A stretch of 64,000 nucleotides of DNA from Acinetobacter sp. ANC 4805 (GTDB lineage Bacteria; Pseudomonadota; Gammaproteobacteria; Pseudomonadales; Moraxellaceae): assembly GCF_022549495.1 (NCBI RefSeq), contig NZ_JAKZGD010000010.1, forward strand, positions 62,001 to 126,000, given 5' to 3'. A model generated the notes under the pieces. The model was given only the letters and a program-made list of their open reading frames with translations. It made no database searches and was not told the DNA's origin. Position 1 is the stretch's first letter, and each line of letters begins with the position of its first letter. Below are positions 58,096-64,000 of this stretch, in pieces. A program made the translations under genes and the position numbers.

Positions 58096-58842
58096 ATGAA
58101 ATATTCAGAATATCAACCTCGTCCTGATCTACTTAAAGATCGTATTATTCTCATCACGGGTGCTGGTGATGGAATTGGGCGAGCTGCTGCTCTTAGTTAT
58201 GCCCTTCACGGTGCAACAGTAGTTTTGCATGGACGTACCCTCAACAAACTTGAAGTCATCTATGATGAAATTGAAGGTCTAGGTGCGCCACAACCTGCAA
58301 TTTTACCATTACAGCTTTCTACTGCATCCAGTCATGACTATGAGCTTCTTGTCGATACGCTTGAGCAACAATTTGGTCGTTTAGATGGCATTTTGCACAA
58401 TGCAGGTATGCTAGGTGATCGTGTTGAATTAGCACATTACCCTGTTGATGTTTGGGATGATGTCATGGCAGTAAATTTACGTGCACCCTTTGCATTAACT
58501 CAAGCCTTACTACCCTTGCTCAATAATTCTGAACATGCCTCTGTGGTATTTACCAGTTCGAGTGTTGGTCGTGAAGCACGGGCTTTATGGGGTGCATACT
58601 CTGTTTCTAAAGTCGCCACTGAAGCCATGAGTAAAATTTTTGCGGCAGAGAATACCTATCCAAACATTCGTTTTAACTGCCTTAATCCAGGCGGTACACG
58701 TACCGCAATGCGTGCTAAAGCCTACCCAGAGGAAGACCCAAAAGTGCTTCCAACACCAGATAGCATTATGCCTGCTTACCTTTATCTAATGGGTGATGAT
58801 AGTTTAGATATGAATGGGCAAAGTATTGATGCACAAGGCTAA
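58096..58842 (+). CDS. SDR-family oxidoreductase (YciK-like)
   Basis: 248 residues. NAD(P) motif ILITGAGDGIGRAAALSYALHG, HNAGMLGD, FTSSSVGREARALWGAYSVSKVATEAMSKIFA (Ser, YxxxK) and NCLNPGGTRTAMRAKAYPEEDP. YciK-type SDRs often follow ubiG and gph in gammaproteobacteria. No established substrate. AGGAGGC before the ATG, 31 bases after gph, so it is the third gene of the operon. Confidence 0.9.
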   Translation: MKYSEYQPRPDLLKDRIILITGAGDGIGRAAALSYALHGATVVLHGRTLNKLEVIYDEIEGLGAPQPAILPLQLSTASSHDYELLVDTLEQQFGRLDGILHNAGMLGDRVELAHYPVDVWDDVMAVNLRAPFALTQALLPLLNNSEHASVVFTSSSVGREARALWGAYSVSKVATEAMSKIFAAENTYPNIRFNCLNPGGTRTAMRAKAYPEEDPKVLPTPDSIMPAYLYLMGDDSLDMNGQSIDAQG

Positions 58843-59021
58843 TTCATTCATTTCAATAATTTTAAATAACCTTAAATACCGCCACTAAAGGTATTCTTTC
58901 AGAGAGATTGCTCAAGGATCTTCATCTTTTTAATGGAAAAATGAATTGATCTTCACAGTTTCTCTGCATTTTTAAGGTACAGTTTTCACATGAGAGACAT
59001 CCGAAGTCCATAAGGTGCATC

Positions 59022-59405
59022 ATGAAAAAAATTTTCATTATCTTGGTTTTAGGTTCGACCGCCCTATTCAGTAGCATGGGCAGTTTTGCAGGTCCACATT
59101 TTGGTGGTGATGATGATTCACGTGGTGGTGGTTGGCAAGGTCGTAACTTTGATCGCCCAGACGATGAGAATCGTGTGCGTGAACGTCGTATGCGTGAAGA
59201 ACGTGGTGTCGAACGTTTAAAGCAGCACCGTTGGCAAGCAGGTTATGTGATGCCACAACATTACCGAGGTAATGGCTACAAAGTAGATTATAAAGATAAT
59301 AATCTACCTAAACCTGAGCGTAATGAGCAGTGGTACAAAATCAATAATGACTATATTTTAATCAATTCAGATGATAATAGCATTATTCGAATTATGAGTT
59401 TCTAA
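59022..59405 (+). CDS. RcnB-family periplasmic protein
   Basis: 127 residues. Sec signal peptide (KKIFIILVLGSTALFSSMGSFA), then a Gly/Asp/Arg-rich low-complexity stretch (GGDDDSRGGGWQGRNFDRPDDENRVRERRMREER) and an RcnB-type C-terminal domain (WQAGYVMPQHYRGNGYKVDYKDNNLPKPERNEQWYKINNDYILINSDDNSIIRIM). E. coli RcnB takes part in Ni/Co homeostasis, but Acinetobacter relatives have no proven role. Its own promoter region lies in the 179-base gap upstream. Confidence 0.8.
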   Translation: MKKIFIILVLGSTALFSSMGSFAGPHFGGDDDSRGGGWQGRNFDRPDDENRVRERRMREERGVERLKQHRWQAGYVMPQHYRGNGYKVDYKDNNLPKPERNEQWYKINNDYILINSDDNSIIRIMSF

Positions 59406-59516
59406 GACCTTTCTGAAGCTATAACGGAATAAAGTTGAACGGTTGTTTTAGGAATAGATTTATCTTTTAATTTTTTTAGTTAAAATCAGATGAATTGATG
59501 TAAATCTGAGATCAAC

Positions 59517-60872
59517 ATGGCGAACCAAATCACTGAAACTTCACATAGCACAACGCAAGATTATGTGCATTGGTTTCGCCATTCTGCACCATATATCAAT
59601 GCACACCGCCATAAAACCTTTGTCCTGATGTTTGGTGGCGAAGCTGTTCTACATGAAAACTTCCAACATATCATTCATGATATTGCCCTGTTACATTCTT
59701 TAGGGATTCGTTTGATTTTGGTGCATGGCGCACGTCCGCAAATCAATCAGAATCTACAAGAAAGCCAAATTGAAACCCCTTTTCACCAAAGTCGTCGTGT
59801 GACGACACGTGAATCACTGCGTAGTGTCATGAATGCGGTTGGGTCAATTCGTTTAGAAATTGAAGCACTCCTGTCGATGGGCTTAGCAAACTCACCCATG
59901 TATGGTGCGCGGATTGATGTTGTTTCGGGCAATTTTGTGACTGCAAAACCTTATGGAATCCATGATGGGGTTGATTTTCAACTGACTGGCGAAGTACGTT
60001 CAATTGATACTGATGCGATTCAACGTCATTTGGATAATCATAATATCGTTTTATTAGGGCCAACAGGTTATTCAACCACAGGTGAGGTATTTAACTTATT
60101 GGCCGAAGAAGTTGCTACCAAAACTGCGACTGCATTAAAAGCCGATAAGTTGATTTTCTTGGGTGAAAAACAAGGCTTAATGAATGAGCAACAACAGTTA
60201 TTACGTGAACTAAGCTCGCATCAACTTGAACCGTATATTCAACAATACCAAACACAATATCCTGAATTTGCCTTACATCTCAAACAAGCGCAACAAGCCT
60301 CATTATCTGGCGTTCACCGTGTTCACCTAATTTCTTATGCCTATGATGGTGCTTTGATTGAAGAGCTATTTACACGCGATGGTATTGGCACTCTGATCAC
60401 TGATGCGCATTATGAAGAAGTGCGCATTGCCAATATTCATGATGTGGGCGGTTTAATCAATCTACTGCGCCCACTCGAGCAGGAAGGTATTCTAGTCTAT
60501 CGTTCACGTGAACGCCTTGAAAGTGAAATTGAACAATTTGCAGTGATTGAACGTGATGGCATGATCTTAGCCTGTGCAGCACTCTATCCACTTCCTGCTG
60601 CAATTGGCGAAATTCAATCCGCTGAGATCGCCTGTGTTGCTGTAGATGCAAGTTACCGTAAATCCAATCGTGGTAGCCAAATTTTGCAGTTTTTGGAAAG
60701 CAAAGCCAAGCAACAAGGTATTCAACAACTGTTTGTACTCACCACGCGAACTGCACACTGGTTCCTAGAGCATGGTTTTAGCCCTGTCAGTGTCGATGAT
60801 TTACCAAACGCACGCCAAGCGCTTTACAATTATCAGCGCAATTCTCTCGTCTTTAAAAAAGTTTTGCTCTAA
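59517..60872 (+). CDS. argA: Amino-acid N-acetyltransferase (N-acetylglutamate synthase)
   Basis: 451 residues with an N-terminal amino acid kinase-like domain (about 20-290: KTFVLMFGGEAVLHENFQ, LILVHGARPQINQNLQE) and a C-terminal GNAT domain (about 300-451: VRIANIHDVGGLINLLRPLEQEGILVYRSRERLE, ACVAVDASYRKSNRGSQILQFLE). First step of arginine synthesis from glutamate and acetyl-CoA, feedback inhibited by arginine through the kinase domain. Length matches ArgA. A strong terminator follows. Confidence 0.95.
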   Translation: MANQITETSHSTTQDYVHWFRHSAPYINAHRHKTFVLMFGGEAVLHENFQHIIHDIALLHSLGIRLILVHGARPQINQNLQESQIETPFHQSRRVTTRESLRSVMNAVGSIRLEIEALLSMGLANSPMYGARIDVVSGNFVTAKPYGIHDGVDFQLTGEVRSIDTDAIQRHLDNHNIVLLGPTGYSTTGEVFNLLAEEVATKTATALKADKLIFLGEKQGLMNEQQQLLRELSSHQLEPYIQQYQTQYPEFALHLKQAQQASLSGVHRVHLISYAYDGALIEELFTRDGIGTLITDAHYEEVRIANIHDVGGLINLLRPLEQEGILVYRSRERLESEIEQFAVIERDGMILACAALYPLPAAIGEIQSAEIACVAVDASYRKSNRGSQILQFLESKAKQQGIQQLFVLTTRTAHWFLEHGFSPVSVDDLPNARQALYNYQRNSLVFKKVLL

Positions 60873-61185
60873 TAACATCTGATCTGAAGATATCTTTATT
60901 TCTGATAAAGATATCCTTTCACTCTATTCTTTTTACTGCGCTGTCGCTTCTTTAAAAAATTCTCGCAAGTTGCATTTTTAAAAAAAAATTTATAAAACAA
61001 TAGCTTAATCCAAACTCAACAGACCATACTTATTTCCCTCAGTGAATAAGATTATTCATTTTTTCATTTTGCATTTTTCATTATAAGCAAAGCCCGATTA
61101 TTTATTTTTTATGTATTACAAAAAGTTTTAGCTTCATTGCTCATCGTTATTTAAATCTTGTGATTTTTCGGGGAGCACAATCAAC
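60873..61185. terminator. Intergenic region with argA terminator
   Basis: Perfect 11-bp stem 60889-60899 with 60905-60915 and CCTTTC after it, the argA terminator. The rest (about 60920-61185) is AT-rich and must hold the ssuA promoter; I see no sharp -35/-10 pair or operator. Confidence 0.7.
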
Positions 61186-62181
61186 ATGGCTATTTCTATC
61201 CATCGCTCATGGGCAACATCAACCATCATCGCAGCGAGTCTTGCTAGTCTGATGGGTGTTGCAGGTTGTGCAAAAAAACCTGAGCAGCAAGAGCAAACAA
61301 AACAAGAAAACACCACATTAAATATCGGCTTTCAAAAGTATGGCATTTTGCCGATTGTCAAAGCAAAAGGTGAATTAGAGAAGAATCTTGCTGCTCAGGG
61401 TGTCAATGTCAAATGGGTTGAATTTCCAGCCGGCCCCCAACTTTTAGAAGGCTTAAATGTAGGTAGTGTCGTCTTTGGTGAAGCTGGTGAAGCACCTCCC
61501 ATCTTTGCTCAAGCCGCAAACCCTAACTTGGTCTACGTCGCAAATCAGCCGCCTGCACCAACAGCAGAAGCATTGATTGTCCAGAAGGACTCACCAATAC
61601 AATCCATTCAAGACCTGAAAGGTAAACGTATTGCACTGAATAAAGGCTCCAACGTTCATTATCTTTTATTAAAATTACTAGAAGCCAACAATCTGACTTT
61701 AAATGATATTCAGCCTGTTTATTTACCACCGTCAGATGCACGCGCAGCCTTTGAAAAAGGTGCGGTTGATGCTTGGGTGATTTGGGATCCATTCCTTGCT
61801 GCGGCTGAGCATCAGATCCATGCACGAGTGATCGCAAACGGTGAGCATTTAGTCAGTAATCATCAATTTTATTTAGCTGATCGTAAATTTGCTGAAGGGC
61901 ATCCTGAGATTTTAAAAACACTGGTGACCACACTGAATCAAACCACAGATTGGGTCAAGACGCATCCTGATGATGCTGCCAAATTACTCGAAAAACCAAC
62001 TGCACTCGAACTGGATATTTTAAAAACCTCAATTTCTCGCATGGGTTTTGGCGTTCAACCAATTTCTGAAAAAGTTGCAAAAGAACAGCAGTACGTAGCT
62101 GATGCCTTCTTTGCTCAGAAGCTGATTCCAAAGCAATTGGTCATTGCCGATGCGGTATTAAACAACCAAGTCAATAATTGA
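61186..62181 (+). CDS. ssuA: Aliphatic sulfonate ABC transporter substrate-binding lipoprotein
   Basis: 331 residues. Lipobox GVAGC in SLASLMGVAGCAKKPEQQEQ points to a membrane-anchored lipoprotein, unusual for SsuA but common in Acinetobacter. NMT1/SsuA fold: LNIGFQKYGILPIVKAKGELEKNLAAQGV, EFPAGPQLLEGLNVGSVVFGEAGEAPPIFAQAA, KGKRIALNKGSNVHYLLLKLLEA and DAWVIWDPFLAAAE. It captures alkanesulfonates for the SsuBC importer. First gene of the ssu operon in the window. Confidence 0.92.
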   Translation: MAISIHRSWATSTIIAASLASLMGVAGCAKKPEQQEQTKQENTTLNIGFQKYGILPIVKAKGELEKNLAAQGVNVKWVEFPAGPQLLEGLNVGSVVFGEAGEAPPIFAQAANPNLVYVANQPPAPTAEALIVQKDSPIQSIQDLKGKRIALNKGSNVHYLLLKLLEANNLTLNDIQPVYLPPSDARAAFEKGAVDAWVIWDPFLAAAEHQIHARVIANGEHLVSNHQFYLADRKFAEGHPEILKTLVTTLNQTTDWVKTHPDDAAKLLEKPTALELDILKTSISRMGFGVQPISEKVAKEQQYVADAFFAQKLIPKQLVIADAVLNNQVNN

Positions 62182-62246
62182 GACGCTCTCCTAATCCATT
62201 TCTAATCGGTGGGGATTGAACTTAATCACCGTGATTTACCCCCATA

Positions 62247-62277
62247 CAGATTGCAATCGGAAATACGATGCAATCTG
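62247..62277 (+). promoter_or_regulatory. Hairpin between ssuA and ssuD
   Basis: 12-bp stem with one bulge (62247-62259 with 62266-62277) and a six-base loop, in the 136-base gap of the operon. No T run follows, so an mRNA stability or attenuation role is more likely than termination. Confidence 0.45.
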
Positions 62278-62317
62278 CCTTATTTAGCTAATCCCATTTT
62301 TCATAAGGAATATCGAC

Positions 62318-63493
62318 ATGAATATTTTCTGGTTCATCCCAACACATGGTGACAGTCGCTATTTAGGCACCAGCAAGGGCGCACGTCAGGTCGATCATGC
62401 CTATATGAAACAGATTGCTGTTGCTGTCGACAACCTTGGTTATGACGGTGTACTGATCCCAACAGGTCGTTCTTGTGAAGATCCATGGATCACGGCGGCA
62501 AGCTTAATTGATGCAACCAAACAATTAAAATTTCTAGTCGCACTTCGCCCTGGGATTACGACACCTGCATTGGCTGCACGTATGGCAGCCACTTTTGATC
62601 GTCTCTCGAATGGTCGTATTTTATTGAACCTTGTTACGGGTGGTGATGAACAAGAACTTAAAGGAGATGGATTATATGAAGACCATCGTGCTCGTTATCA
62701 GACTGCATCTGAATATGTCAAAATTTGGCGTGAAATTCTGACCCGTTCCCATACAGGTGAATCGTTTACTTTTCATGGCGAACGACTCAGTGTCGATGAT
62801 GCCAAACTACTTTATCCTCCTGTACAAAAGCCTTATCCACCCCTTTGGTTTGGTGGATCATCCGCAGACGCGACTGAACTTGCAGCCGAACAAGTCGATA
62901 CTTATTTAACTTGGGGTGAACCGCCTGCGGCAGTAAAAGAAAAAATAGACCATTTAAAAGCAAAAGCCGCAGCCAAAGGGCGCATCCTGAATTATGGTAT
63001 TCGCTTGCATGTCATTGTTCGTGAGACCAATGAACAGGCTTGGGCTGCTGCCGATGAACTGATTCAATATTTAGATGATGCCACCATTGCCGCAGCGCAG
63101 AAGAAATTCGCAGAAATGGACTCTGTCGGTCAGCAACGTATGGCCGCTTTGCACGGCGGACGCAAAGATCAATTGGAAATCTCACCGAATTTATGGGCAG
63201 GCATTGGTTTAGTGCGTGGCGGTGCAGGCACTGCTTTAGTAGGTGATCCTGAAACCGTTGCTGCACGTATTCAAGAATATGCAGATTTGGGAATTGATAC
63301 CTTTATTTTCTCAGGCTATCCACATTTAGAAGAATCCATCCGCTTTGCTGAATTAGTGTTTCCATTATTGCCACTGAAAACCCGTGAAAAACTGGCACAG
63401 CCACATTTAACAGGGCCTTTTGGGGAGATCATTGCCAATAATTATGTACCCGAGGTCAAAGATTCAAAAAGTTTGGCTAAGGAGACAGCATGA
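62318..63493 (+). CDS. ssuD: FMNH2-dependent alkanesulfonate monooxygenase
   Basis: 391 residues, bacterial luciferase fold. Releases sulfite from alkanesulfonates using FMNH2 supplied by SsuE (not in the window). [58 protein letters not shown] and [37 protein letters not shown] are typical SsuD blocks. AAGGAAT before the ATG. Its stop overlaps the ssuC start by 4 bases (ATGA). Confidence 0.95.
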   Translation: MNIFWFIPTHGDSRYLGTSKGARQVDHAYMKQIAVAVDNLGYDGVLIPTGRSCEDPWITAASLIDATKQLKFLVALRPGITTPALAARMAATFDRLSNGRILLNLVTGGDEQELKGDGLYEDHRARYQTASEYVKIWREILTRSHTGESFTFHGERLSVDDAKLLYPPVQKPYPPLWFGGSSADATELAAEQVDTYLTWGEPPAAVKEKIDHLKAKAAAKGRILNYGIRLHVIVRETNEQAWAAADELIQYLDDATIAAAQKKFAEMDSVGQQRMAALHGGRKDQLEISPNLWAGIGLVRGGAGTALVGDPETVAARIQEYADLGIDTFIFSGYPHLEESIRFAELVFPLLPLKTREKLAQPHLTGPFGEIIANNYVPEVKDSKSLAKETA

Positions 63494-64000
63494 GCGGAAA
63501 AGTCTTTTTGGATGATGTTTCACGTGGAACAAGGCATTTTGGAAAAAGCCTGCTTCCTTGGCTTGTTCCCATTTTACTGCTCATGATTTGGCAAATTGCA
63601 TCAAGTTCAGGCTTATTACAAAGTCGCGTGTTGCCTGCTCCAACGGCTGTGGTCAGTGCTTTTTGGCATTTACTGATCAGTGGCGAACTTTGGCACCATG
63701 TCAAAGTCAGTGCAGGTCGTGCCTTACTTGGCTTATTGGTGGGTGGCGGTTTAGGACTGGTTCTAGGACTACTGAATGGTTCATCACGGATTGCTTCCAC
63801 CTTACTAGATACCACACTGCAAATGATCCGCAATATTCCTGCATTGGCGCTCATTCCACTGGTGATTTTATGGTTTGGGATTGATGAAACTGCCAAACTA
63901 TTTTTGGTCGCTGTAGGCGTATTTTTCCCAATTTATATCAATACTTATCATGGTATCCGTTCTGTCGATCCACAACTGATTGAAATGGGCAGAAGCTATG
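63490..64000 (+). CDS. ssuC: Aliphatic sulfonate ABC transporter permease, N-terminal part
   Basis: The first 170 codons run off the window end. After a polar N-terminus ([19 protein letters not shown]) comes [23 protein letters not shown], the first membrane helix of SsuC-type permeases, then [14 protein letters not shown], further helices, and the start of the BPD_transp_1 domain ([53 protein letters not shown]), including the EAA-loop region. ATPase SsuB should follow. The parS-like site at 63516 overlaps codons 9-14, i.e. non-conserved N-terminal residues. Confidence 0.92.
   Translation, partial: MSGKVFLDDVSRGTRHFGKSLLPWLVPILLLMIWQIASSSGLLQSRVLPAPTAVVSAFWHLLISGELWHHVKVSAGRALLGLLVGGGLGLVLGLLNGSSRIASTLLDTTLQMIRNIPALALIPLVILWFGIDETAKLFLVAVGVFFPIYINTYHGIRSVDPQLIEMGRSY
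63516..63531. promoter_or_regulatory. parS: parS-like site 2 (ParB binding)
   Basis: TGTTTCACGTGGAACA, identical to the site at 17529, located inside the 5' coding region of ssuC. It fits the ParB parS consensus in full. Confidence 0.75.

Overview
The window is chromosomal DNA from an Acinetobacter. The evidence is the AT-rich composition, the gene content, and a capsule (K) locus in the standard Acinetobacter layout: fkpA and murJ on one side, galU-ugd-gpi-pgm on the other. Two parS-like sites at 17529 and 63516 suggest the window lies in the origin-proximal part of the chromosome. I cannot fix the species.

Layout. (1) 1-7.97 kb holds ordinary chromosomal genes: the C-terminal part of a TonB-dependent siderophore receptor, an RraB-like RNase E inhibitor, a secreted protein of unknown function, RluA, an unknown protein, an EamA exporter, an AraC regulator, a DUF962 protein, a DUF4126 membrane protein and a 47-residue zinc ribbon. 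(2) 8.3-10.26 kb is an AT-rich accessory island consisting of one retron: a promoter, an msr-msd RNA gene bounded by a1/a2 inverted repeats, and a reverse transcriptase fused to a C-terminal TOPRIM domain (Ec67/Eco2-like, type I-C architecture). (3) 10.3-15.9 kb is the methylcitrate operon GntR-prpB-prpC-acnD. Two identical palindromes 63 bp apart flank its promoter, and a third near-copy lies before tyrB (16.3-17.5 kb).

(4) 17.7-45.7 kb is the capsule locus. Central-metabolism genes pgm, gpi, ugd and galU are followed by gdr-qhbB-qhbA (predicted UDP-QuiNAc4NAc synthesis), the initiating transferase itrB, a WbuB-like glycosyltransferase, fnlC-fnlB and fnlA (UDP-L-FucNAc synthesis), an O-acyltransferase, two more glycosyltransferases, wzy, wzx, and a C4-epimerase plus dehydrogenase pair (UDP-GalNAcA synthesis). 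The export genes wza-wzb-wzc diverge from these. One initiating and three further transferases predict a repeat unit of about four sugars. Two FKBP-type isomerases and murJ close the locus.

(5) 47.5-64 kb holds ampD, nadC, a small membrane protein, a RibD-like deaminase, rph, a desaturase/reductase pair with a divergent TetR regulator and a symmetric multi-site operator, a TetR-BtrH-like pair, dsbA, ubiG-gph-SDR, an RcnB-like protein, argA, and the start of a sulfonate utilisation operon (ssuA, ssuD, ssuC, cut by the window end).

The main accessory find is the retron, a probable anti-phage defence unit. Other points worth checking are the two operator arrays, the parS pair, and an Ugd homologue that lacks the catalytic cysteine.
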